Of a stretch of 13,418 bases of DNA, positions 7,039 to 13,418 are shown one piece after another. The notes under the pieces were generated by a model. The model saw only the letters and a list, made by a program, of their open reading frames with translations. It was not told where the DNA came from and made no database searches. Position numbers and translations under genes: made by a program. The number at the start of each line of letters is the position of its first letter. The stretch's first letter is position 1. This DNA comes from an uncultured Gammaproteobacteria bacterium (GTDB lineage: Bacteria; Pseudomonadota; Gammaproteobacteria; Coxiellales; Coxiellaceae): positions 1 to 13,418 of the forward strand of contig CAIQCE010000042.1 in NCBI GenBank assembly GCA_903870185.1, given 5' to 3'.

Positions 7039-7602
7039 TCAGAGGCTTTGCTGTTCATCATATGAACCCTTTGAGTTAGATAATAGTTTTAAAGTTTGTG
7101 TTTTAAAGTCGAGAGTAGCACCTATTCCCTCTGTGGTTCCGTGAGGTTGAGTAATAGTAACAGGCTGATTAGTCTCAGCATTATTTTTTTTAAAGTTCAT
7201 TGTGATTTTACTAGTATTGATGGTAATTGATTCTTGTTTAGAAGTTTTAGATCGGTGAATGACTACATTCCCCCATAGATCTAGAAAATCATCATTTTCC
7301 GTGCTTCGAGCATGAACTGCGGTAATTTCCCATGGTATCGTTTGGTCCATGTAGAGTTTAATTTTGGGATTATCAAATTCTGATATATTCTTATCGCGGT
7401 AATTACGCACATTAGAGCTCTTAATGAAGTGAGTTAGTCGTCCTGCTGAATTGTATTGATAATACTGCACATCATTTAAATAGGCCTTAATGGGATTTTG
7501 AGTTTCTGAGGAGAAGTTTTGATTAAATACAAGATAAATACTTCCTGAGCTAATTAATCCAAGCAAAGAAAATAGTACTAGATAGCGAGTCATTATTTTC
7601 AT
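7039..7602 (-). CDS. lptC: LptC, membrane-anchored periplasmic LPS export subunit
   Basis: LptC passes LPS from LptFG to the periplasmic bridge LptA. The 187-residue product (E. coli 191) has a single N-terminal membrane helix at about residues 7-26 followed by a beta-rich periplasmic domain. Overall sequence resembles LptC only modestly, as is normal for this family. Length, topology, the short repeating beta-strand pattern and the kdsC-lptC-lptB order carry the call. The ATG overlaps the kdsC stop (ATGA). I see no good ribosome-binding site, so translation probably depends on coupling. An in-frame ATG three codons later is possible. The protein is not longer than usual, so it is not an LptC-LptA fusion. 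Confidence 0.88.
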   Translation of the reverse strand: MKIMTRYLVLFSLLGLISSGSIYLVFNQNFSSETQNPIKAYLNDVQYYQYNSAGRLTHFIKSSNVRNYRDKNISEFDNPKIKLYMDQTIPWEITAVHARSTENDDFLDLWGNVVIHRSKTSKQESITINTSKITMNFKKNNAETNQPVTITQPHGTTEGIGATLDFKTQTLKLLSNSKGSYDEQQSL

Positions 7603-8108
7603 AGAGAGGAGTTAGAATCCTGAGCTTTAAGTAATAACTCACAAACTTCACGTACCGCACCAAGCCCTCCTGCTTGCTCAGTTTGCCAATCTGCTGCTGC
7701 TTTAACCGAGTGTGTTGCATTAGAGACAGCGATGCTTAAACCAACCGCTTTCATGACAGGTAAGTCAGGTAAATCATCACCGACATATGCAATTTCTAAA
7801 GGGGTCAAATGGAGTATGTCGCAAAGCTCTTTGAAAGCAGTGGTTTTTTCGATTTGACCTTGATAGATATGCTTGATTCCAAGTTCAGTTAAGCGTTGAT
7901 TAACAGCCGCTGAATTTCGACAGGAAATGATAGCAATTTCCACCCCTGTTTTTTTTAATAAGCGCATTCCCGCACCATCATGGGCATGAAAAACCTTGAG
8001 TTCTTCTCCGTGCTGGGAATAGTAGAGTCTTCCATCTGTTAATACACCGTCGACATCTAAAATTAAAAGCTTAATAAGAGCTGCCTTATTTAAGATAGAA
8101 GGGTTCAT
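7599..8108 (-). CDS. kdsC: KdsC, 3-deoxy-D-manno-octulosonate 8-phosphate phosphatase
   Basis: The HAD-superfamily enzyme removes phosphate from Kdo 8-phosphate to give Kdo for the LPS inner core. It has 169 residues, shorter than E. coli KdsC (188) because the N-terminal extension is missing. That gives the minimal KdsC/YrbI form. Motif I DVDGVLTDG carries nucleophile D18 and acid D20. Motif III is K88 in QGQIEK and motif IV is GDD at 110-112. The C-terminal GGLGAVREV is the segment that caps a neighbouring subunit in the tetramer. Motif II reads IISCR (S62-C63-R64) where IITGR is common, a small oddity that keeps a hydroxyl at the critical position. It overlaps kdsD and lptC by ATGA junctions. 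Confidence 0.95.
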   Translation of the reverse strand: MNPSILNKAALIKLLILDVDGVLTDGRLYYSQHGEELKVFHAHDGAGMRLLKKTGVEIAIISCRNSAAVNQRLTELGIKHIYQGQIEKTTAFKELCDILHLTPLEIAYVGDDLPDLPVMKAVGLSIAVSNATHSVKAAADWQTEQAGGLGAVREVCELLLKAQDSNSSL

Positions 8109-9082
8109 GGATTATAGAGTCCTAGTTGTAATAAATCATGCATATGAATGACACCCACAGGGGTTTTCTTTTCATCTACGGCGACTAAGGTCGTGATCTT
8201 ATGCTGTTCCATCAATTCTAATGCTTTGATTGCCAATAATTCAGGGTCTACTGTTTTACAGTTTTTAGTCATAACCTCTTTTATTTTAACTGAATGAATA
8301 TCTTGTTTTTTCTGAAAAATCCTACGAAGATCACCATCTGTAAAAATACCGATAAGGGTCTGATTGGCATTAATGACAGTCGTCATTCCTAAGCGTTTTT
8401 GGGTGATTTCTACTACAGCTTGATCTAAGGTGGCTTCCTCATCTACCCAAGGTAATTGTTCACCTTGATGCATGATATCTTTGACCCGAAGTAATAGGCT
8501 TTTTCCAAGCAAGCCACCAGGGTGAAATAATGAAAAACTTTCTCGAGTGAGTCCGCGGGCACTTGAAACGGCTATCGCAATAGCATCACCTAGCACCAAA
8601 GTAACAGTAGTGCTAGAGGTCGGAGCTAGGTCTAATGGGCATGCTTCTACAACAAATCCGATATCTAAATTAATTTTTGAGGCGGTGGCTAGAGAAGACC
8701 CTGCTCGACTGATGCTAATAATATCGACACCAATTTGGTTAAGGTAGGGCAAGGTGTTTAGGACCTCCAGGGTTTCCCCTGAATAGGAAATGGCTATGAC
8801 TAGGTCTTTAGCAGTTATCATGCCTAAGTCACCGTGACTGGCTTCGGCAGGGTGGACGAAAAATGAGGGTGTCCCTGTACTCGCCAGGGTGGCTGCAATT
8901 TTATTGGCGATGTGTCCTGATTTCCCCATTCCAATCAATATGATATGACCTTTGCAATTGAGGACTAGTTCACAGGCTTCTGCAAAATTCGAATCGATTT
9001 GGCTATGTAATTCCTGAATAGCTTTAGCTTCAGCAGTAATTACAGAACGGGCTTGTGTACAAAATAGTTCAGTATGGTTCAT
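8105..9082 (-). CDS. kdsD: KdsD, D-arabinose 5-phosphate isomerase
   Basis: This cytosolic enzyme interconverts D-ribulose 5-phosphate and D-arabinose 5-phosphate, the first step towards Kdo. The 325-residue form from the ATG at 9082 compares with 328 in E. coli. It has an N-terminal SIS domain (about 35-170, with GMGKSGH around K54, PSFFVHPAEASHGDLGM and APTSSTT), the FSLFHPGG linker, and two CBS domains (about 200-325, including FTDGDLRR and GVIHMHDLL). A longer in-frame start at 9169 exists. It would place the start upstream of the predicted promoter, and its 29 extra residues resemble nothing in KdsD, so I rejected it. First gene of the minus-strand operon. It ends in an ATGA overlap with kdsC. 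Confidence 0.95.
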   Translation of the reverse strand: MNHTELFCTQARSVITAEAKAIQELHSQIDSNFAEACELVLNCKGHIILIGMGKSGHIANKIAATLASTGTPSFFVHPAEASHGDLGMITAKDLVIAISYSGETLEVLNTLPYLNQIGVDIISISRAGSSLATASKINLDIGFVVEACPLDLAPTSSTTVTLVLGDAIAIAVSSARGLTRESFSLFHPGGLLGKSLLLRVKDIMHQGEQLPWVDEEATLDQAVVEITQKRLGMTTVINANQTLIGIFTDGDLRRIFQKKQDIHSVKIKEVMTKNCKTVDPELLAIKALELMEQHKITTLVAVDEKKTPVGVIHMHDLLQLGLYNP

Positions 9083-9097
9083 CTTCAAACTTATAGT

Positions 9098-9126
9098 TAG
9101 ACGTGTTAAATAAATTTCAGTATTAT
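9098..9126 (+). promoter_or_regulatory. Predicted sigma70 promoter of the mla operon
   Basis: On the plus strand, TAGACG (9098-9103, four of six consensus bases) is followed after 17 bp by TATTAT (9121-9126, five of six). The predicted start is near 9133, about 38 nt before the mlaF ATG. The -10 lies on the same base pairs as the minus-strand -10. Confidence 0.4.
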
Positions 9127-9149
9127 AGTCTGATTTAGGGCGAATCCAA
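9122..9149 (-). promoter_or_regulatory. Predicted sigma70 promoter of the kdsD-kdsC-lptC-lptB-hpf-HPr operon
   Basis: On the minus strand, TTGGAT (9149-9144) is followed after 16 bp by a perfect TATAAT (9127-9122). This predicts a transcript start near 9115 and a leader of about 33 nt before kdsD. The -10 is strong and the -35 matches consensus only in TTG. Confidence 0.55.
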
Positions 9150-9170
9150 AGCAATTGATGAAAGGACACT

Positions 9171-9971
9171 ATGCGTAATCAAGAAGAGCCGATGGTATCA
9201 GTGCACCAGCTGAGCTTCAACCGGGGAAATAAAATTATCTATGATAATTTAGAGCTCGAAATCCCTCGTTATAAAGTGACTGCCATAATGGGCCCCAGCG
9301 GAACAGGCAAGACCACCTTATTAAGATTTATTGGAGGGCAGCTTAAAGCCCCCAATAAAGTCTTTGTAAATGGCGCAGATGTAGGCCGCTTACACTATAA
9401 AGACCTCTACCATTTACGTCGTAAGATGGGTCGGGTTTTCCAAGAGGGTGCCTTATTTACTGATCTTAATGTATTTGAAAATGTCGCTTTTTCTCTACGA
9501 GCTCATACTGATCTACCTGAGGACATGCTTAGGGATTTAGTGTTGATGAAGCTTCAAGCTGTTGGCTTGAGAGGAGCAGCTGACTTAGGTATCAGCGAGC
9601 TATCAGGTGGTATGGCACGTCGAGTTGCTCTTGCACGAGCGATTGCCTTAGATCCTGAGCTCATTATGTATGATGAACCTTTTACAGGACAAGACCCTAT
9701 CACCCGGGCTGTGCTTCTTAAATTAGTGCGTCAGATCAATGACAATTTTAAGCTAACCAGTATATTGGTCACTCACGATGTGAAAGAAGCTATTAAGATT
9801 GCTGATTATGTTTGTGTGATCTCTCAAGGTAAAGTGATTGGTTCGGGAACACCAATGGAGATTTTGCATCACGAATCTCCTGAGGTTAAACAATTTATTC
9901 ATGGATTGCCAGATGGAACCGTTCCCTTTGATTACCCTGCAAAATCTTATCGAGAGGATTTAGACTTGTGA
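9171..9971 (+). CDS. mlaF: MlaF, ATPase of the MlaFEDB phospholipid ABC transporter
   Basis: MlaF is the cytosolic ATPase of the complex that moves phospholipids between the inner membrane and periplasmic MlaC. It has 266 residues (E. coli 269). Walker A GPSGTGKTT is at 41-49 with K47, the Q-loop lies in VFQEGALF near residue 91, signature LSGGMARR starts at 144, and Walker B ends in D168-E169. The SGGMARR signature and PFTGQDPIT are typical of the MlaF/Ttg2A/Mkl branch rather than importers. The C-terminal extension, ending in Asp/Leu residues after VPFDYPA, corresponds to the tail that in E. coli reaches over the partner subunit next to MlaB. AAAGGA precedes the ATG. The stop overlaps the mlaE GTG start (GTGA). 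Confidence 0.96.
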   Translation: MRNQEEPMVSVHQLSFNRGNKIIYDNLELEIPRYKVTAIMGPSGTGKTTLLRFIGGQLKAPNKVFVNGADVGRLHYKDLYHLRRKMGRVFQEGALFTDLNVFENVAFSLRAHTDLPEDMLRDLVLMKLQAVGLRGAADLGISELSGGMARRVALARAIALDPELIMYDEPFTGQDPITRAVLLKLVRQINDNFKLTSILVTHDVKEAIKIADYVCVISQGKVIGSGTPMEILHHESPEVKQFIHGLPDGTVPFDYPAKSYREDLDL

Positions 9972-10750
9972 TCAATATATTTCAAAAAATCGGCGAATCG
10001 GGTATTAATTTTTGCTCACGATTGGGTCGCTCGGGTCGCTTTTTAGTTCAAACAATTATGAGGCCTCCTTTTCGGGGTAGTGGTTGGGATGCAGTTGTTG
10101 TTCAATTGTACCGAGTTGGCATATTGTCTTTAGCGATTATTTTATTATCTGGATTGTTTATCGGTATGGTGGTGGCGCTTCAAGGTTATAACACTTTACA
10201 GAAATTTGGGGCGGAGCAAGAATTAGGGCAGTTATTAACATTGAGTATTACTCGTGAACTAGGTCCCGTAGTCACCGCCTTATTATTTGCAGGTCGTGCT
10301 GGTTCCGCATTAGCCGCTGAAATTGGATTAATGCGTGCCACTGACCAAATTGATTGTATGGAAATGATGGCAGTTGATCCAATTTGGAAAATTATCTCTC
10401 CTCGTTTTTGGGCGGGCATTATTTCTTTGCCCCTTTTAACCATAATGTTTAATGTGATTGCAATTTACGGCGGCCACATGGTTGGGGTTGATTGGTTGAG
10501 TGTGGATGATGGTTCATTTTGGTCTAACATGCAGGCTAGCGTCGATTTTAGAACAGATGTAATGAGTGGAATTATTAAGAGTCTTGTGTTTGGGTTTGTA
10601 GTGGTATGGATCGCTGTTTATCAAGGTTATTATGCGATTCCAAATGCTGCAGGAATTAGTCGAGCGACTACTAATACAGTAGTGTATGCTTCATTGATGG
10701 TTTTGGCACTAGATTTTGTGCTAACCGCGGTAATGATGGGAGGGTGGTAA
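9968..10750 (+). CDS. mlaE: MlaE, permease of the Mla phospholipid transporter
   Basis: The 260-residue inner-membrane permease (E. coli 260) of the MlaE/Ttg2B family dimerises at the core of MlaFEDB and forms the lipid path under the MlaD ring. An amphipathic N-terminal interfacial region (1-45) precedes about five hydrophobic segments, the first near 51-72. The family signature and MlaF-coupling helix ELGPVVTALLFAGRAGSA followed by EIGLMRATDQIDCMEMM is at residues 97-134. Translation starts at GTG, overlapping the mlaF stop by four bases, so the two subunits are probably coupled. An ATG-less start is unusual here but is the only one giving the family's N-terminus. Confidence 0.96.
   Translation: MINIFQKIGESGINFCSRLGRSGRFLVQTIMRPPFRGSGWDAVVVQLYRVGILSLAIILLSGLFIGMVVALQGYNTLQKFGAEQELGQLLTLSITRELGPVVTALLFAGRAGSALAAEIGLMRATDQIDCMEMMAVDPIWKIISPRFWAGIISLPLLTIMFNVIAIYGGHMVGVDWLSVDDGSFWSNMQASVDFRTDVMSGIIKSLVFGFVVVWIAVYQGYYAIPNAAGISRATTNTVVYASLMVLALDFVLTAVMMGGW
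10739..10743 (+). promoter_or_regulatory. Ribosome-binding site deciding the mlaD start
   Basis: GGAGG sits inside the mlaE 3' end, 9 nt before the GTG at 10753. It directly abuts the upstream in-frame GTG at 10744, which it therefore cannot serve. Confidence 0.65.
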
Positions 10751-10752
10751 AG

Positions 10753-11337
10753 GTGCAGAAACGTATAGTTGAAATTATAGTAGGTTTATTTATGCTGGCT
10801 GGAGCTTTTGGATTATTAGTTCTCGCATTTAAAGTCAGTAGCTTTAATCAATATGAGAAAAAAGACAGTTATAATTTAACGGCTGATTTTGATAATGTTG
10901 GCGGTTTGAAGGTTCGTGCTCCTGTAGAAATTAGTGGGGTTAAAATTGGTCAAGTGAGTAATATCACTTTAGATCAAATGACATTTAAAGCCAAAGTTAC
11001 AATGACTATAGATGATAAGAGTAATGATTTACCTGTTGATACTTCTGCCAGTATTTTAACTCAAGGTTTATTAGGTTCTAATTACATCAGTTTAAGCCCA
11101 GGCTTTTCAAATGACTCACTAAAGCCGAATGGCGTGATTGATACAACTAATTCCGCTTTGATTTTAGAGAATTTAATTGGACAGTTAATGTTTAAACTTA
11201 ATGGTAGTGGTTCAAGTAGCAGTAGTTCTAGAGCGCCTGAAAGTAGTACTGAACAATCTTCGACTCCAGCTCCGGCTGCGACTAGCAGTGATGTAAGTAC
11301 AACGACAGCCGTTTTTTCAACCACTTCAACTCAATAG
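10753..11337 (+). CDS. mlaD: MlaD, MCE-domain lipid-binding subunit
   Basis: MlaD is anchored in the inner membrane and forms a periplasmic hexameric MCE ring through which lipid passes between MlaE and MlaC. The 194-residue form starts at GTG 10753 (MQKRIVEI, like the E. coli MQTKKNEI), two bases after the mlaE stop. The GTG at 10744 would overlap mlaE and lacks a spaced ribosome-binding site. A membrane helix spans about residues 5-26 and one MCE domain about 38-117 (FDNVGGLKVRAPV, ISGVKIGQV, GLLGSNYISL). The helix around 135-150 (LILENLIGQLMF) matches the pore-lining helix of E. coli MlaD. The last 43 residues are a Ser/Thr/Ala/Pro-rich disordered tail. E. coli MlaD has a similar but shorter one. 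Confidence 0.95.
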   Translation: MQKRIVEIIVGLFMLAGAFGLLVLAFKVSSFNQYEKKDSYNLTADFDNVGGLKVRAPVEISGVKIGQVSNITLDQMTFKAKVTMTIDDKSNDLPVDTSASILTQGLLGSNYISLSPGFSNDSLKPNGVIDTTNSALILENLIGQLMFKLNGSGSSSSSSRAPESSTEQSSTPAPAATSSDVSTTTAVFSTTSTQ

Positions 11338-11358
11338 TTCTATAACAAAAGGAATAAA

Positions 11359-11970
11359 ATGATGATTAAGAAATTTAGATTATGGACACTATCTTTAATT
11401 CTTGTTTTGCTAAGTTCAGTAGCTATTGCAGACGATTCACCTTTGCCTTTGTTGCAGGGTATTTCATCGAGTATGCTTTCTCAGTTGAGCAAGCTTCAAT
11501 CTCAGTTAGCCTCTAATCCTTCTATAATCTCTAACATGGTAAATGAGCTTTTAATTCCTCATGTTGATGTTGATCGTATGGCCGGATCTGTATTGGGGCG
11601 AAATTATTGGCAAGGCGCGACTCCTGAGCAGCGTTCTCAGTTTGTTTCGGAATTTTCTCATTTAGTGATTTCAACTTATTCTTCTGCGTTGTCTTCCTAT
11701 GATCATGATCAAATAAAATTCTATCCTATTCGTGGAGGAGTGAGTGGTTCACAATCAGTTCAACTTAATAGTGTGATTATTCGTCAATCTGGTCAGACTG
11801 TTTCAGTTAACTATAATCTTGAGCGCAGTGGTTCAGATTGGAAAATATATGATTTCGTTATTGATAACGTTAGTATGGTTCAAAGTTATCGTTCACAGTT
11901 TGCTTCTACTTTAACTCAAGGTGGCTTACCTGCACTTTTACAAAAACTTCAAGCAAGACAAGGAAGCTAA
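11359..11970 (+). CDS. mlaC: MlaC, periplasmic phospholipid shuttle protein
   Basis: MlaC (Tol_Tol_Ttg2 / MlaC family) carries phospholipid between the outer-membrane MlaA-porin complex and MlaFEDB. The 203-residue precursor has an N-terminal signal peptide (basic MMIKKFR, hydrophobic core 9-20) with a likely signal peptidase I site after S-V-A-I-A (A24|D25). The mature domain shows the family landmarks HVDVDRMAGSVLGRNYW, TPEQRSQFVSEF and, near the C-terminus, W-K-I-Y-D-F-V-I-D-N-V-S. Two adjacent ATGs start the gene. AAAAGGA fits either. It is 21 nt after mlaD and 3 nt before mlaB. The outer-membrane partner MlaA is not in the window, as is usual. Confidence 0.95.
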   Translation: MMIKKFRLWTLSLILVLLSSVAIADDSPLPLLQGISSSMLSQLSKLQSQLASNPSIISNMVNELLIPHVDVDRMAGSVLGRNYWQGATPEQRSQFVSEFSHLVISTYSSALSSYDHDQIKFYPIRGGVSGSQSVQLNSVIIRQSGQTVSVNYNLERSGSDWKIYDFVIDNVSMVQSYRSQFASTLTQGGLPALLQKLQARQGS

Positions 11971-11973
11971 TAA

Positions 11974-12309
11974 ATGGGTGTAGAGACCATTCCTAATCTG
12001 CCTAATATAGAGGTGGCTAAAGATAAGTTGAGGGTTATTGGCTCGATCAATTTCAATACTGTTGTTGCTCTTAGAAATTTGGGTGATGCCATTATTAAAA
12101 CTGAATCAAAACTTTGCTTTGATTTTAAAGATGTGACTCATGCTGATAGCTCAGCACTTGCTTTATTGTTAGCTTGGTTAAGACTTGCGAAACAACAAGA
12201 TAAACCACTATCATTTATAAATTTGCCTGAATCATTATTAATAATGGCTCAGGCATTTGATATCAAATCTTTTCTACCGCTGCCTTCTTCTAGTGCAGAT
12301 CTTACTTGA
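11974..12309 (+). CDS. mlaB: MlaB, STAS-domain subunit of the Mla transporter
   Basis: The 111-residue cytosolic STAS-domain protein would bind MlaF and stabilise and activate the MlaFEDB complex. The conserved loop reads THADSSALALLLAWL. S59 lies where E. coli MlaB has functionally needed T52 (in VDTGGLALLL). Sequence similarity outside this loop is low, but size and position (last gene of mlaFEDCB, 3 nt after mlaC) make the call safe. Its ribosome-binding site AAGGAAG lies inside the mlaC 3' end. In many gammaproteobacteria ibaG follows, but here murA follows directly. Confidence 0.9.
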   Translation: MGVETIPNLPNIEVAKDKLRVIGSINFNTVVALRNLGDAIIKTESKLCFDFKDVTHADSSALALLLAWLRLAKQQDKPLSFINLPESLLIMAQAFDIKSFLPLPSSSADLT

Positions 12310-12334
12310 TCAATGAAATATAGAGTTAAATAAA

Positions 12335-13418
12335 ATGGATAAATTAGTTATCACAGGTGGCGTTCCTCTTGAGGGTTCAATTCGAATATCTGGAGCCAAA
12401 AATGCCGTTCTTCCTATTTTAGCAGCTACGATTCTAACTGATGAGCCGGTCGTATTAAGCAATGTTCCACATCTTCATGATGTGACGACTATGATGGAAT
12501 TGTTGGGTCGCATGGGCGCAGAATTTACCATTGATGAACGTATGAATATTGAAGCTTTTACCGGCAGTATGAAGCATTTTTATGCCCCATATGAGTTAGT
12601 TAAAACCATGCGAGCTTCTATTGTGGTTTTAGGTCCATTATTGGGTCGATATGGTTTTGCTGAAGTTTCTTTGCCTGGGGGTTGTGCCATTGGCTCACGT
12701 CCCGTTGATCTTCACTTGACTGGAATGCGGGCCCTTGGTGCTGAAATAACAGTTGAAAATGGGTTTATTAAAGCGCATGTTCCAGGAGGGCGCCTAAAAG
12801 GTGCTGAAATAGTTTTAGATAAAGTGACTGTAACTGGAACAGAAAATTTGTTAATGGCGGCTGTATTAGCGGAAGGACAAACTATTATACATAATGCGGC
12901 GAGTGAGCCTGAGGTTGAAGATTTAGCTAATTTTTTAAATCATCTCGGAGCTAATGTCGTTGGTGCAGGCACAAATATAATTACTGTCGATGGTGTAGAG
13001 CGCTTGAGAGGTGGACGCTATCATGTTCTTCCTGATCGAATTGAGGCTGGGACTTATTTGGTCGCTGCTGCAATGACTCGAGGAAGTGTCCGATTAAGAA
13101 ATATATTGCCTCATACTTTAGGGGTTGTATTGCATAAATTAGCTGAGGCTGGCGCTGAAATTAATTGTGGCGAAGATTGGATTGAACTCAATATGCATGG
13201 TCGTAGACCCAAAGCAGTTGATGTGGAAACAGCGCCATATCCTAGTTTTCCTACCGATATGCAGGCTCAATTAATGGCAATGAATATAGTAGCAGATGGA
13301 ATTTCAACTGTGACTGAAACTGTATTTGAAAATCGATTTATGCATGTGCATGAAATGCGAAGAATGGGAGCTGATATTCAACTTCATGGTAATACTGCGA
13401 TATGTAGAGGTAAGGAAA
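12335..13418 (+). CDS. murA: MurA, UDP-N-acetylglucosamine 1-carboxyvinyltransferase, 3'-truncated by the window edge
   Basis: MurA transfers enolpyruvate from PEP to UDP-GlcNAc, the first committed step of peptidoglycan synthesis, in the cytosol. I translated this from the ATG at 12335. The frame stays open to the right edge, giving 361 of about 420 residues. Landmarks: SGAKNAVLP with K22 and N23, KTMRAS with R93, SLPGGCAIG with catalytic C117 (the fosfomycin target, Cys115 in E. coli), LPDRIEAGT, and FPTDMQAQ with D308 (E. coli D305). Cys rather than Asp at 117 predicts a fosfomycin-sensitive enzyme. It starts 25 nt after mlaB with only a weak ribosome-binding site (TAGAG). No separate promoter was seen, so read-through from the mla operon is likely. 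Confidence 0.96.
   Translation, partial: MDKLVITGGVPLEGSIRISGAKNAVLPILAATILTDEPVVLSNVPHLHDVTTMMELLGRMGAEFTIDERMNIEAFTGSMKHFYAPYELVKTMRASIVVLGPLLGRYGFAEVSLPGGCAIGSRPVDLHLTGMRALGAEITVENGFIKAHVPGGRLKGAEIVLDKVTVTGTENLLMAAVLAEGQTIIHNAASEPEVEDLANFLNHLGANVVGAGTNIITVDGVERLRGGRYHVLPDRIEAGTYLVAAAMTRGSVRLRNILPHTLGVVLHKLAEAGAEINCGEDWIELNMHGRRPKAVDVETAPYPSFPTDMQAQLMAMNIVADGISTVTETVFENRFMHVHEMRRMGADIQLHGNTAICRGKE

Noticed and set aside
7020..7061. 14-residue N-terminal extension of LptB from an ATG at 7061
   Set aside because: It overlaps lptC, while the ATG at 7019 has an AAGGA at ideal spacing and gives the family length.
9083..9169. 29-residue N-terminal extension of KdsD from an ATG at 9169
   Set aside because: It lies across the predicted kdsD promoter and the mla leader, has no KdsD-like sequence, and the shorter product has the family length.

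Overview
The window comes from the chromosome of a low-GC gammaproteobacterium (about 37% GC in the stretch I counted by hand). Lon, PmbA/TldE, the Kdo/Lpt genes, the Mla genes and MurA all read closest to the gammaproteobacterial forms I remember from E. coli. The divergent layout of the Mla operon against kdsD-kdsC-lptC-lptB-hpf-HPr is the classical gammaproteobacterial one, but several usual members are missing from their places (yrbG, lptA, rpoN, ptsN, rapZ, ibaG). That compaction, with the low GC, would fit a host-associated lineage such as the Legionellales/Coxiella relatives. This taxonomic placement is inference, not proof.

Layout: (1) 1-3447, plus strand: 3' part of lon, then pmbA/tldE 16 nt downstream. 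Both concern protein quality control and processing. (2) 3448-5707, plus strand: a short gap with a perfect -10 box, then a 725-residue polytopic membrane protein that I do not recognise. It ends in a GC-rich, Ala/Pro-rich, apparently disordered tail whose last 38 bp overlap the convergent HPr gene. (3) 9082 down to 5670, minus strand: kdsD, kdsC, lptC, lptB, hpf, HPr, forming a tight operon with ATGA and TAATG junctions. It joins Kdo synthesis and LPS export to a ribosome-hibernation factor and a PTS-type phosphocarrier. (4) 9083-9170: an 88-bp divergent control region whose two predicted promoters share one -10 segment. (5) 9171-12309, plus strand: mlaF, mlaE, mlaD, mlaC, mlaB, a complete inner-membrane and periplasmic Mla phospholipid-transport set. 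(6) 12335 to the window end: murA, open at the right edge.

How it fits together: most of the window builds or maintains the envelope. KdsD and KdsC make Kdo for LPS, LptB/LptC drive LPS export, MlaFEDB with MlaC keeps phospholipids out of the outer leaflet, and MurA starts peptidoglycan synthesis. No RNA gene, mobile element, CRISPR array or gene-free stretch above 300 bp was seen. The least explained object is the 725-residue membrane protein, followed by the HPr with Asp at the regulatory position 46 and the missing lptA.
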